Source: Triglochin maritima
Taxonomy: Eukaryota; Streptophyta; Magnoliopsida; Alismatales; Juncaginaceae
DNA: 64,000 nucleotides
Assembly (NCBI GenBank): GCA_963682175.1
Contig: OY821781.1
Coordinates: 36,531,254 to 36,595,253, forward strand
Direction of reading: 5' to 3'
In this document: positions 47,914 to 60,134 of the stretch, one piece after another
Position numbering within the stretch: the first letter of the stretch is position 1
Layout of the letters: each line of letters begins with the position of its first letter
The notes under the pieces: generated by a model
Database searches by the model: none
What the model saw: the letters and a program-made list of their open reading frames with translations, nothing else
What the model was told of the DNA's origin: nothing
Position numbers and translations under genes: made by a program

Positions 47914-48560
47914 TCGATCGCCTATAAAACCTATCGAGCACAAAATATAAAATATCAATCTTAAGATTGTTTGTTAAGTCATAGTCCAAAGAAAACCATC
48001 ACGAAAGCATAGAGCTCGTAACATGTTGCGAGGAGAGAATAGATCTAAACAAACATTAACCGCATAGGAAACAACCGTCGTTCCATGTCAAGCGCCTATC
48101 GAGCCTGTCGAGAAAAAAATCAATAAAATTCAACCTTAAGATTGTTCGTTAAGTCATAGAAATCGAAAACCATCGCGAAAGAATAGAGCTCGTATCGAGG
48201 GATGAGAAGAGAACATATCTAAACGAACATCAACCCCACAGGAAAACAATCATCGATCCATGTCGAGTGCCTATCGAGCATGTCGAACAAAAAATAAATA
48301 AAATTCAACCTTAAGATTGTTCATTAATTCATAGACCATCGAACACCGTCGCAAAATAATTAAGCTCATATCAAGGTACGAGGAGAGAACAGATCTAAAC
48401 AAACATAAACCTTATAGGAAAACAACTGTCGATCCATGTCGAGCGCCTATCAAGCTTAAAATTTAAAAATATCAACCGTAAGATTGTTCGTTAAGTCATA
48501 GACCATCGAACACCGTCACGAAACAATTGAGCTCATATCGAGCACAACATTTAAGAAAGG
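47914..48560 (+). repeat. Tandem repeat, period about 175 bp, 3.7 copies
   Basis: Units start at 47914, 48088, 48263 and 48439 with TCGAGCGCCTATCGAGC-like openings, then CTTAAGATTGTTCGTTAAG, then GGAGAGAACAGATCTAAAC. Periods of 174-176 bp. Copies differ by scattered substitutions. The array ends near 48560, next to the Mutator-like gene. Confidence 0.9.
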
Positions 48561-48589
48561 AAAAGTTTATAGTCTAACTTTACATCTCC

Positions 48590-51100
48590 TCTTATTGCGT
48601 CCACTTCCACCACATCTACCGCACTTGTGCATTTTGACCACAACTTCCCTTAGAGATGGCAGACGTTTTCTATTTATCCTTCCTAATTTTTTCCTCTTCA
48701 GACGACCAACTGGATTTCTTTCAACAGGCACTCTGACATGCAAATTCTTTATGTCATCAGAAGTAGTCCATTCATCCTCGTTACCACAAGGGTAAATTGT
48801 TTCTTTATATGTCTCCCTCCACGACTAAATGGCGTACCATGGGGAACACAATGTGTAGAACGCAATAGGATACGAGTGGTTGTTTGCATCCAATGCAACA
48901 ACACATAACATGTGCCCACCGTATCTAGTCTTCAAGAATGTGTCCTCTACACATAGCACAAGATGACACTATCTAAATCCCCTTCTTGAAGCTCTAAGAG
49001 AGAAGAAGCAATATAGGAAGTGGTCATCTTCTGTGACAAAATCAGGGCTCGTGCCTGGATTCTTTTGCTCCAACATGTACAGGTACGCAGGTAACTTTGA
49101 ATAAGATTCCTCTGGTGTCCCTCTTACATACGTAAGTGCCTTGTCTCTGCATGTCATCGCCTTTTTGTAACTCATATTTATGTCATATTGTTCATTCATA
49201 TCCTCCTTATGTCTTTTACCAAATAGCAAGTATTGTCACTGACATATTTGTTGTTGATTAGGTGACCTTCTCCAAGACATTAATTAACTAAGAGAAATTT
49301 TTAATGGAAAGATGGAGAAAATATGGAGAGAGAAATTTTGTATCAATCAACAAAAGGAAGGAGAAGAGCCTTATTTATAGTGCACTCTCCAACCCACATC
49401 ATGTGTTTTTCCATTTGCACATGATCCATGTTAGTTTTCCCTTTAAAGCAATCATATTTTGACACATCATCATCTCATAACTTCCATTGACCATGATGGA
49501 TTAAATCCAACTATTGACCAACAATAATCTCTTATTAATGTAGGCAAAATCGTGGGCAAACGGTCGATTGAAACACCCAGTTAGTCGACCGATCAGTTAC
49601 TTAGAAAAGTCCTTGATAATTTCGGTCAGGCAGTAAGCCAAATGGTCAACCAATCCCTTACCAAGAACACTCCTGATAAATTCGGATTAACCAAGAACCT
49701 CACTGGTCGATTGATCCCTTACCGGGAAAGCTCCTGATAATTTTGGTCGAACCACATGTCCAATCGTTGCCCAGTCGGTCGACCATTTCTGAACTATACA
49801 AGTTATTGTTAATATCAGTCGATGTTTCCCAAAAAACTTTCGACCATTTTTTCTCTGTTTTTTGCGTGTACAAATTTTGGATTAATATCCAACAAAATTT
49901 GAGCTTTTAGGTATTAGGAAACTCATATGTCATAATGATGCGGATTACATTATATCACGTAATATATTATCATATATGATGTGGAAACATCATACCCCAT
50001 AATACATACATCTCATATAAATTTATTTGTTATTCTAACCATGTCATTTCATGACATATTAATTTTACTCTTTTATCATATGCATATTATTTCATATCAC
50101 ATGAAACTTAATGCACCTTATAAAATATGAAATCACATTTCTGGGGGTGAGCACTTGTTCTTTGCCCCTCAATCTCCAACCACAATTAGGACTCTTGCAA
50201 GTGATATATCATACTTGTTTACTAGACTTTTCACTACAAACTCAAAATTATTCTTCATTGCAAATAAAACAGCTTTGGTTTTCAATTCACCTTGCTTTCG
50301 AAAGTCTTAACCATGGTGGAATTCACCAGGTGATTCGCCGGTAGAGAGTGTGGCTAGAATCCAGTATATCTTCTATTGTTAACATTGGGGTACTCCAACT
50401 TCTGTTATCTTTTGGTGAAATGAATTGAGAACTCCGTGTGCTATTTTCCGTTCTACTTGGATGACTGTTATTTTTCCAGATATTTGGTTTCCTTGACTTC
50501 CGAGATGTGGGTGGCTTTTCGTTGGGGGTTGTGAGTGTGTGTGGCAACTCTTCACTACCATCTCTTTCTGAATCTTCTTCCCAATTTTCATCTTAATTAC
50601 CTAAATTCACAACAGGATCGTCATTCGTACAGGGCTTGTACTCATTCAATTAGTGGGGGACATCAACATTAGGAACAACTATCTCACCTCCGGTAGCCAA
50701 GGGATTTGTTTGGGGAACAAAAGTCTCAACCTGACTTCTAACTTATTTGTTAAAGTTGGAATTGGGCAATGGTTCTACAAGTACTTTCTTTTTAACTGGA
50801 GTAACACATAAAGGAATCTTGTCTTGTAATATTTTAGAGACGAAAAAATGGATGTCAGAATCATCTGTAATTTCAACATGTCTCAATGGTTGCCCGGTGT
50901 TCTGTTAGGGGCCTCCACTGTGAGCTCATACATCAACTTATCAACATCAAACACCTTATGTAAAATTTCAAGCAGTTGCAAGTATATTACATATTTTTCT
51001 ATCGTGGTCCCTTTACTCTTGTCATCGTTGAAAAACCATTCTCTACCATCCATTTTCCAAACACCATTGTACGCAGCCAATATGTTAATAGTCGCACCTG
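48590..51100 (-). pseudogene. Mutator-like (MuDR) transposase pseudogene with central deletion
   Basis: Minus-strand order. 50883-51080 is the N-terminus with GVWKMDGREWFFNDDKSKGT. At about 50110-50330 is a MuDR N-terminal domain piece (AVLFAMKNNFEF, NCGWRLRGKEQ). After an LTR-like insertion, 48969-49290 has the transposase entry (EQYDINMSYKKAM, TPEESYSKLPAYLYMLEQKN). Then comes DTFLKTRYGGHML, where the family has the first catalytic Asp in DGTFLK, and YPIAFY. The next codons jump to the C-terminus (WRETYKETIYP) and a knuckle-like CGRCGGSGRNK at about 48605. The two other acidic residues of the DDE triad and the SWIM domain are therefore missing. In the family this protein cuts Mutator ends in the nucleus. 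Several stops are present, and it is certainly inactive. Confidence 0.85.
49290..50110 (-). mobile_element. LTR remnant inserted in the Mutator-like gene (edges approximate)
   Basis: Interrupts the transposase frame. The reverse complement of about 49880-50100 matches 42000-42220 of the solo LTR (AATATGTCATGA, AATATATTACATGA-type blocks). On the minus strand a TATA box CTATAAATAAGG lies near 49380, and GGTCGACCGAT-type motifs at 49555-49800 match the same motif class in the solo LTR. The TG/CA ends and target duplication could not be fixed. Confidence 0.65.
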
Positions 51101-51119
51101 ATACGACAAAAACAGTAAA

Positions 51120-52242
51120 AATGTCAAAAGAGTGGAGTTCAGATTAATAATCATAGACCATCGAGTTATATCGAGTTTTTATCGAACTTATATCGAGTAA
51201 CCAAATCGAGCAAAATCTAGTTAAACCGAACTCTAATAAGGTATAACTATCAATTATACACATGGACATGCTCTATCGCGTACTGTCAAATTCACTCGAA
51301 CTCAATTGAACTCTAAATAATCTTAACTATCGAGCATATCTATCGTGGATCCCCGAGTACGATCGAGTACCTTCTGGCATCGCCTTCAACCATCAGAAAT
51401 GTTCATTCGTCAAGCTCTATGGAATGGGATCGAGCACAACACCCACACAAAAGGAAGATTCAAACAAAACTTGAAAACCCCAACAAAATACATCAAGACA
51501 TTGACATATCTATTCGAAAATGCAAAGAAAATGCAACAAAGTAACACCCACATCAATTGTTTACAATTTCACTTACCCATTCTCTTTGTTGACCGGTTTC
51601 TCCACCAAGAACACTAAAACAACTTGTGAATTCCGGTGGGGATCCGTCGGGAAACCGAGAGGGACGATCTCACAGATAATGGCTACTGCGGGCTCAATTT
51701 GGTCTTCACTCCCAATTTAAAAATCAGAGCTCGATGCGCCTAAAAAGATAATGAAAGAGAGAAAAAGAGGGAAATGGTCTTGGGGTTTAGGTACGAGTAT
51801 TTTGGGAAGAAATTGAAAGATAAGTATATTTTTCAGAGTATATCAATATGCGTTTTTTTTCAATTTTGAGTCACTTGGAGCATAAAAAGTTAAATTTTCC
51901 AATACATATATATGTATGTACGTGCATAGATATGCATGTCTATATTAATTAATGTTCTTTTGTTTAGCAGATATAGGCACCAACATAGGTTTTCTTTTTT
52001 GAAAGTTTTTTAGGTAACATAAGTATGTGTTAGGGACGGTAATCTCTAGATGCAGGACACTTTCTTGTCTCTCCAAACGGATACCTATCATGATGACCTT
52101 TTCCAAATGAGGACCAAAACATGTTAGACCGAGATTTTTGTTTATCTCTTGAAAATGTTGTGATGCTGATGTGCAATTTTGAACCACGTCTATGGCCAAT
52201 AATTCCAACAAATGGCTAAATGATTGAGCTAGACATCCTGCC
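51120..52242. other. Region upstream of the Mutator-like gene
   Basis: 51140-51390 has several TATCGAG / ATCGAGC motifs and a TCATAGACCATCGAG block that also occurs in the 175-bp array at 47914-48560, so both flanks of the transposase may belong to one element. The rest to 52242 is AT-rich, with no gene recognised. Confidence 0.4.
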
Positions 52243-52245
52243 CAA

Positions 52246-52373
52246 CACTAGTGCAGAAAAGTCCATATACGTCGGATATACAGGGGTATAGACGTCGGAT
52301 ATACCAATAGACGTCAGATGTTTTTATATCCGACGTTTATTTGGTGACGTCTATTGAGCATTCTGCACTAGTG
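52246..52373. mobile_element. CACTA-type MITE, 128 bp
   Basis: Perfect 13-bp terminal inverted repeats CACTAGTGCAGAA, a perfect 3-bp duplication caa (52243-52245 and 52374-52376), and internal ACGTCGGATAT motifs in both orientations. No coding capacity. The ACGTCGGATAT motif also occurs next to the left end of CACTA C1 (10808) and in its palindromic block (14850), which suggests that family could mobilise it. Confidence 0.93.
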
Positions 52374-52376
52374 CAA

Positions 52377-54058
52377 GTATCCTATTATTATAGTGGTGGC
52401 CTGGTGGGCATGCATGGGCAACTCATAACGAAAACTATGGGCATGCATTGGAAACTTATAACCAAACTATGTATAGAAAATTGATATAGTATTGACCAAT
52501 CTTCAAAAAAACAAAAAAGAAGAAGTTTTAAACATGATTTCACAAAAACATCTTCAGATTTTAAATCTTTATAATAATAAATATTTGTTTGAAGTTGTAA
52601 AATTAAATACTTAGCTCCCTAAAAAATAATTTTTCTGTGAACTAATGCTTCTCAAAGGACCCAATCATCTGTACCCCCGAAAATATTTAATACTAATACT
52701 GGATCCCACAACATATCTGTTAAACCCTAAATGATAATGAACCATAATACTAAATATAAGAAATAGAAAAAAAAAGGATAATCACTCTTGGGACATGTCA
52801 CTTTCCTCTCCTTTTCATCTACATGGCGTGAGTATTCATAAAAAGAAAACAAGGACAAGCATCATCTAAATCATAGTAGGGTTTTATTTTTTAAAGTTTT
52901 TATTATTATGACTTCATTCTTTCTTTTCTCCTTATCAAATTTGTTAACGTTAAAGTGGACATGAGAATTATAGAAATTAAATTCGTCGATCACCTCTAAT
53001 GCGTCAAAACATACATGCAGTGATGTAGAGAGGAATCAGTATGTGTGTTTTCTAATGTTTTCTACTAATAGTGTATGCGTAGTGTGGGACAAAACCAAAG
53101 CTTAAAATATTATAGAGACAAGATACGTACTTGCCTATATCTGTCCAATAAAAGGTTTTGATGTGTGTTCTATTAGCTTAGAATATAAGATAGCTTTTAG
53201 AAAGTTAGTATATAACATCTGAAAATTGTAATTTTTTGAATGTTGTCCTAGACAATGCTAATAAAAGCTAAAACTTTACAAAATCATTTACGTTGGCTTT
53301 CGATGCCTAATTAAGTTAATTAGAAGTCCTAGTGTGACTTATAATTGACTTCAATATCAATTAAGTCAACTAGGCCCAAGATAATTGTAATAAAAATTAA
53401 AAGTTAAAAAATCATTTACGTTGCCATTTGAGCCCTAATTAAGTAATTTTAATTATCAATGAATCCTGATTTGACTTATAATTCACTCCAACCGTCCGGA
53501 AGGTCATGGAAATAAGGGATTCCCCTTTAGTGACATTTAGATAGTTTTTATCTATCGCCCTCCAGATACGTCATCAATCTGTATATATATGCATTCCAAT
53601 AATCACAATTTCTTAAATATTCTCTAATTTGACCAAAAATTTAAACAACAATCGGAAATTCAATCTTTTTGTAAGAGTGTTTATTCTAGTTAGGAATACC
53701 GTACATGGCTGCACATTCATAATTCACAAGAAAAAAAATTAAACTTTAAGAATCTTATGGACACAGAAGAACATGTAGGTGCCCACGACCACACGCATGA
53801 TGCATCTCAATTCCTCAACATATAAAACATGATCCCAACAACAAGCATCCTGCATAGTACTTGCTTTATTTCTCAACTCAAGTATGTGAAGAATGGCACT
53901 TGGATATGGGTAGCATGTCCATTATGGTATTATTAACTTTTCCTTTTCCTTTTCCAGAAGGAGAATTATTGCAATCTCTGCTCAATAATGTCAATCTCCA
54001 AAGGCAGTTCCAATCCAACCATCAGTTTACATGTTCACAACCACAGTTTCCCATCCCT
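52377..54058. other. Spacer upstream of the HPt gene
   Basis: No gene. A diverged direct repeat lies at about 53281-53375 and 53405-53492 (AAAATCATTTACGTTG..., CTTATAATTCACT-type blocks). A short duplication (GGGCATGCATGGG) is at 52407-52460. The last few hundred bases presumably hold the promoter of the gene at 54162. Confidence 0.5.
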
Positions 54059-54066
54059 TATATATA
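54059..54066 (+). promoter_or_regulatory. TATA box of the pseudo-HPt gene
   Basis: TATATATA lies about 100 bp upstream of the start codon at 54162, in a C/A-rich plant-promoter-like context. This fits a transcription start near 54090-54100. Confidence 0.6.
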
Positions 54067-54161
54067 GGCCACAACTCTTTGTTTATTCTCACCATTAGCT
54101 CTTCTTTCAAAGTCTATTACTTCTTGTTCTCTAGTTTTCTCCTTCCATTTTGCACTTGAAG

Positions 54162-56814
54162 ATGGAATTTTCTCGTCGCAATCTTGACATCATGAAGAAG
54201 ACTCTTTTTGAAAAGGTTTAGTGAAAATTTTGTAGTTTTCATCACAAAGGTCATAACTCTAATTAGCTTAGTGGGTTATATATATGAAAGTAAATATGCT
54301 TCAGCTAAAAAAATATATTTAGATCTTAAAAAAGTGGTGCCTATTACTTTTGCCTTCTTTTTTCATAAAACTGTTTTCTTTATACTTTTACGACCTCGGA
54401 AATAAATAGTACTTAGAAATTTATTTATTTTATTTGGTCTCACAATCATAGCCATCAATGTCTATTAATAAGGTATGACTTATAATGTGAAAAATTAAAG
54501 CTTACGTTCGTGATTTTCATCTATTTTAGTCTTTTATTGAGACAAACTCATATTCTAGCATGAAGTACTTTTTCCACTTCTTCAAGAAGAAGTTTATCTA
54601 TCCTTTAACAAAAAATATTTATTTATTTTCCTTTGACAAAATATTAAGTTACCGATTCATCTTTGCATGAGCTCACAATATTAATGATGATGTTTTGGAG
54701 GTAAGTACTATTTGATAGCTGATCACATTGGATCTTATAGTTAAAAATTTACATAGAAAAAAGTATATGCCACCTTATATTAACAAAATGTTCATTGTTA
54801 AAAAGAATGAATGATGATGGTATTTTCATTGCATGCTAGATTGACCAAAGTTGATAGAAGGGTTATCATCGTAATCGGCAAAATTTTGAATAATGGATAA
54901 GCTATATATTTTAATTTTTTTTAATGAATTGGAGAGGATCTAGGTCTTTTCTAACCTTTGTTATATTTTGTTATCTTGCCATCTTACTATGAAGTTTTTA
55001 ACTATATTCCATGTCGCGTGCTTATATTATGCTATGATTGATCCAATGCATTAGCTATTTTCAAGTCTCACGGTCTACCCATTAGATTAGACGATTCTTT
55101 AGCTTGTCTCGCTTACTTCATCGTCTATGCACCTTGATATTACTAATGAAACGTTTATTTTGTTATTCGATAATGACAAGTGTTTCATTAAACATGATTT
55201 GCATTGTTATTTTTTATCTACTTTCATTTATACATATGAATGGATAATGCACGTTAAAACAGTCCAAGAATAAGCATAGAGTTTGATGTTTAGGGTGTGA
55301 ACGCATGCAATTATAGACTGAGAATGGACTTCTCCATCAAAACGTCCAACTAAAATCTTTGCGTTACATAAAGGGTCGTTAATTCGTTTATCTATGTTTA
55401 GTTCAATAACATAACATAATTTAGGGTTTTACAGGGTTACCTAGACGATCAATTCCACCAGTTGGAGGAGCTTGCAGACGATGTTAGCCCTAATTTTGTT
55501 GAGGAAGTTGTTGTGTTGTTTTTCAAGGACTCTACAAGGTTGCTAGATAACATCGACAAGGCATTGTAAGTTATAACCTAATATACCATAATTATCACTG
55601 ATGTAATAAATTTTCATCATTTGAGGATCAAATGTGATATTGTTCTGCAATCTTATCTTTAGGCTCAAAACTCCACATGATTTCTCAAGACTTGATGCGT
55701 ATATGTATCAGTTCATTGGTAGTTGTTCCAGGTATAATCTTGGATCTTGATTGATCATAAGATATGCTTGGTATTAATATTTACGTACAACTAGTATAAT
55801 GTATTTTAAATTGTAGGTCACAATGAATTTCAAAATTGCAGTTAATATTGCAGCACTTAAACTACTATATTGTGATGACATGTTCTCGTGAAAATATTTT
55901 TTGTTGCAGTATTGGTGCTATAAAGGTGAAGCAAGAGTGCTTCATGTTTAGAGAGTACTGCAAAAATGGAAACATTGAGGGGTACTTGCTAAACGTCCTA
56001 TAGTGTTATACTATACTAGTGGATATTTTAAATATTAATTGTTGATTTTATTATAAAAAAAATTATCTATTTATTTTCTCGGATGACAAAGGGTGATAAA
56101 AATCAATTGGCTTGCAACATCAAGTTTATGTAATTTTTAATAATCTCATAATAATCTATTTTCTCTCTAAATATACCATTCTCTATCTATAAATCTCCAA
56201 TTAAAATATATTTTTTTCCTCTGTAGAATTCAGAAAACTCTTTTTATCTCTCTAGATTTTTTTACATTGACTTTATAACTTTAGTTAAATTTAAAGAAAC
56301 CACCAAAGTTTTGATGACATGTAATTTTTGGCTATGGTTTGGGCTAGTTTCCAGATTTTCATATAAAATAATACAAAATCAATATTTCAAACAAAGGTTA
56401 CCCAGTAAGAGATAAGTGTTCCACGATAAACATGATGCCATAGAAGGTGTATCTATTCAATTTATCAATGTTATATAATGTGTAAATATATAAATTTGAT
56501 GTTTTCAATGCATCCAAGCATAAAGCCCTCTTTGTCTTGTTGACCTTTTCAAATAAATTGTGTATTTGCTTGCAAAGTTTTAGTAACATAGTGACGTTTG
56601 CTTCATATGGGGAAAAAAAGGTGCAGAAGGACGTTCCAAAAGGCCAAGAAAGAACTTAGCATAGTGAGACAAAAGCTTGAGACATATTTTCAGGTATTTA
56701 AAATTTTTAGTCTATCGAAAAATCCTATGTTGACTTGAAATTAATGAATTTCAATTTTGTTTTGTTTTGCAGCTGCTGAGGCAGATTGGGCCTATATATG
56801 GAGAAAGCTGTTAA
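54162..56814 (+). CDS. Histidine phosphotransfer-like protein with Tyr at the phospho-His site (pseudo-HPt, AHP family)
   Basis: Six exons: 54162-54215, 55435-55565, 55663-55731, 55910-55981, 56621-56693, 56773-56814. All introns are GT-AG, phases agree, and the spliced frame is 146 codons plus stop. Six exons and about 150 residues are typical of plant AHP genes. The fold is clear: GYLDDQFHQLEEL (from residue 19), SPNFVEEVVVLFFKDSTRLL (36-55), GSCSSIGA (81-88), and a C-terminal helix RRTFQKAKKELSIVRQKLE (111-129). True HPts carry the phospho-accepting His in HQLKGSSSS. Here the segment reads YQFIGSCSS, so His is Tyr77 and the following Lys is Ile80. In the family, HPts relay phosphate from hybrid histidine kinases to response regulators in cytosol and nucleus. 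Copies without the His (for example Arabidopsis AHP6) inhibit the relay. By inference this one would do likewise. It is the only intact host gene here. Confidence 0.93.
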
Positions 56815-58440
56815 ATCCTATTAATGCGAAGAAAAATTGTGTGCTCTCTTAATTATAAGGTCAATAACGAAGAAAGGCAGCAATTAAGAGAATATTTATA
56901 TTTAATGCATGTTATATGAGTTAATATGGCAGTAATAGATGGATCTATGCACTTCAAGCAATAAGTGGTATAGAGCCCATTTGTTTTTCAATATGTATTT
57001 GCAAATGTGATGAAGGTTATTGAAAATGGAAGAGCAAATAATGCGCCTTTTACTAGTCTATTATTTTTCATTTTACTAATAAAATGGATAAATCATAAAC
57101 AAGATAAATTATGAAACCAATTAAGTAAATATCAACCGAACAAAGAACAACATACATGAAAATAAAGAGTTAAAATGGCCACAACTCTCAAGAAGGTAAC
57201 TACAACCACTGCTGTTTCAAACCTAAAAGCATATCCAATTTTTTATTTGGCAACGAAACATTAAGAAATAGTGGAATTGTATGAATCACTTCTCATTTTG
57301 TACTATAAATAAACAGAGATTTTGCGAAGTATGTATGAATTATTTATCATGTATTGGTTTTTATTGTTAAACATATTCATAGTAGTCTGGCACTTCTTAA
57401 GAGTCAAGACAGATACACTAGCTAGATATCTTGAAATTTATTTCCAAACTTTAGGATACTCTGTTAGGTCCTATTCATCTTTAATTCAATGGTAGCCCAC
57501 AGGGCTCATGAATAGTGTTTCTTCCTTCTTAAAAACATGACATGTGTCGTGACTCATTTTAAGATATTCAAAACTTTAATTTAACTATCCTTTCAACTAC
57601 ATTGTAATTTCCATTGGTTTAGAACCATATATTAATCTTTTAGTAAGATAAATAAATAACGCAACTTATGAGTGTTAAGAGACTTCGACATTAATATTCA
57701 TAATGAGTTTTGAAGTTCAGTTATGGATCTAATTCCAGAAAGAATGCCATTAATTTATTTTACATTCCTCATAAAGTAGTTCTATTAAGGTAGGTTAAAA
57801 TGTTGTTTTCCAAGGATGAGTCTTAAGATGTGGATTATTATACGATTGATTTCAATAAAGATGAATAATTAGTTCTATCATTTATATATTGTTAAAACAA
57901 CTCATTGCATTTTATACGATAGTTTTATGTGAGTATTTCCAATAAAGCGTTTCAGACTCTATGTTTTTCTCAAGGATAAAATTCAAATAGGAGAGATTAT
58001 TTTGCCACCATAAAATTACATGAATATTACACTAATCGAATATTATTCGGATGGGATATTGTTCGGATCGAATATTTTTTGAACCGGATGCAAACAAATT
58101 TTCAAATTCTGAACCTACGAAATCAGAATATTGTAAAATTGTATCCAAATTGTATGTATAAATTCGAGTTTGTATCCAAATTCTGAATTCAAGTGGGAAA
58201 ATAATTATTGCATTTTAATTTTTTTCTCAAAAAATAGCCACAAGCTAGAAAAATTAAAGTTTGTTTCTGGATTTAATCTCGGCAATATCATGTAATACGA
58301 AAAGACATCAAAAACCTTGTTAAGCGCATATTCATTCAGATGTTTTGAGCAAAGTTTTCTGGTCCAAAATTTTATTCATCTTCATTATTATTCAATGTAC
58401 TTATATACATAAATTCGTTATTTATTAAAAATGAAAATGC
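56815..58440. other. Downstream of the HPt gene; AT-rich, no gene seen
   Basis: The likely 3' untranslated region runs for a few hundred bases (AATAAA at 57077). After that the sequence is AT-rich, with no motif I recognise apart from the stretch at 58040-58095 with ATTATTCGGAT-like repeats, too short to assign. Confidence 0.4.
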
Positions 58441-58487
58441 AATAAAATATTATATTTTGTCCGTGCAAAGCACCCGCTGCGAGCTAG
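58441..58487 (+). mobile_element. Candidate Helitron 3' terminus
   Basis: A small hairpin GTGCAAAGCAC (58463-58473) followed after ten bases by CTAG at 58484-58487 and then T. Helitrons end in a hairpin and CTRR, inserting between A and T. No 5' end or Rep/helicase gene was found, so this is only a candidate. Confidence 0.35.
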
Positions 58488-58899
58488 TAATCAAGATTCA
58501 AATTCTAACCAACTTATCAGACTTGACAACCTACCATTGTATATCATTTTCATATCCATGAATATTCAATTCAGATCTGTCCTGATTCAATACGAATCAC
58601 CATGCAATTCAATTCAGATAATTTAAACAAAGTAAACAAGTAGAAAACTCAAAGGTATTGCAAATCATTTTTAACGAAATTCGCCCATGCCTAGTCATTA
58701 CTCATTGGCAAATGCCCAATTAATCCTAAATTACTTGTCTCATTGAAACCCAACAATTACATTCTCCAAGCCCACAAACAAGCTGACTCTACATCCAAAT
58801 AAGTCCAGTCGACTAAATAAGTCCACTTCATTATCAATCTTTTACAAACCAACCAAACCATTAACCATTCCAGTACAGAGTACACAAGCCTCATCTCAT

Positions 58900-60134
58900 T
58901 GCTCTTGCAACCAGTTTACTCTTGGTTTCCCCTGAGCCTTCTTCATCTTGCAAATCTCCATTATTTCTGGAATATGTTGCCGCAATCCAAACTGACGCAT
59001 CACCCTGTCTGGAACGTGCGTTGCGGCAACTCCGAAACAAACATTCATCTTCTGCTCATCCAAACCTCATGTCCTTGGCGGCAATTAGCAGGTAACGCCA
59101 TCAGATCTACTTCTTCGTATGTGTTCCAACAAACTTGACTTTCGTCTTGAACGTCGAACTCATTTCTGTAAAATTCAATCTGAGTCGTCTTCACATTGTT
59201 CGCCCACGACCTCGGAGTCCGCCAATGTGAACCTAAAGGACAAAATGGAAGTTGCACACCGGGAATTCTAGATGGTCGTCCGACATGAAGATGTTCCCAA
59301 CACCATATATGTAACAATGTAAGGAAACCAACTAATTGTTTCCCTTTTTTCATACATACATGATCCAAATATTGATACAAAACAGCTAAGGATGCAACTC
59401 CCCAACTATAGTTTCAACATTCAAATATGTTTTCCAACAATAAATATCTAAGGTGGACTTTGTTTCCACTCTTATCGCCTACTATTCCGGATCCTAACTG
59501 AAACAAAATGTACGCTCTCGTGTGCTGTATAACAGGCTCATCTGTTGCATCTTGCTCAACCTGAAAATTTTGCTGCAACCACTACAATGACACGTATCAT
59601 CCTTTCACTGCAATTCTCGCTTCTTCTTCTTCTTCTTCAACACCCAACAAATTCATGCAAACCTGAGTCCAATCGTGATCTAATGTTGCACACACTGCCA
59701 AACAGTCAAGACGAAGACCACTAAGCATACGTCTTGTAGCGTGATGGTCATCTCCCCGTGTCTAAAATGGAAGATGTGTCTCAGGCCTCCATCTCTCCAC
59801 AACAGCACGAATCAGATTCCAATCCAGTTGCAGTCGTTGCAATCGAGACATATTGTCAAATCACGCAATCACTAACAAATCTCACATCCTTTCATCTTGC
59901 ACATTCCACGTGTTGAACTGAATGACGTGCTCAACACATTTAATATCCGTCAAAGGCTCCTGAAAAATATATTTAATTATTTTACGTCAAATAAAAACCA
60001 ATACCGATACATAAAAATTAAAAATTAAAAGTCAAAACACTTACATTTTCAAGAATCCAAGATGATATATGATCTTTCTGTAGTACTAACACTGAAGGAT
60101 CAACAGGACCATGACAATCGTGTGAAGTCGACAT
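58900..60134 (-). pseudogene. Plant mobile domain (PMD) protein pseudogene
   Basis: Minus strand. A first exon of 30 codons (60045-60134, MSTSHDCHGPVDPSVLVLQK...) has a good GT donor, and a second exon begins at 59960 after an AG. It then breaks by stops but keeps PMD landmarks in order: LQLDWNLIRAVVERW, TRRMLSGLRLDCLAV, HTRAYILFQLGSGIVGDKSG, and an open piece at 59045-59380 with LLHIWCWEHLHVGRPS, PFCPLGSHWRTPRS and FYRNEFDVQD. The end shifts frame near 59045 to ATHVPDRVMRQFGLRQ. PMD proteins (aminotransferase-like) occur in Mutator-type transposons and in host genes such as MAIL1. The unrelated repeats at 60620-60810 suggest a transposon origin. Several stops and one shift make it a pseudogene. 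Confidence 0.82.

Noticed and set aside
47914..48560. CRISPR array
   Set aside because: The 175-bp units have no short repeat/unique spacer alternation and the DNA is plant nuclear.
58040..58100. A hAT end
   Set aside because: ATTATTCGGATGG-like motifs and GGATGCAAAC resemble hAT subterminal sequence, but no second end or 8-bp duplication was found.
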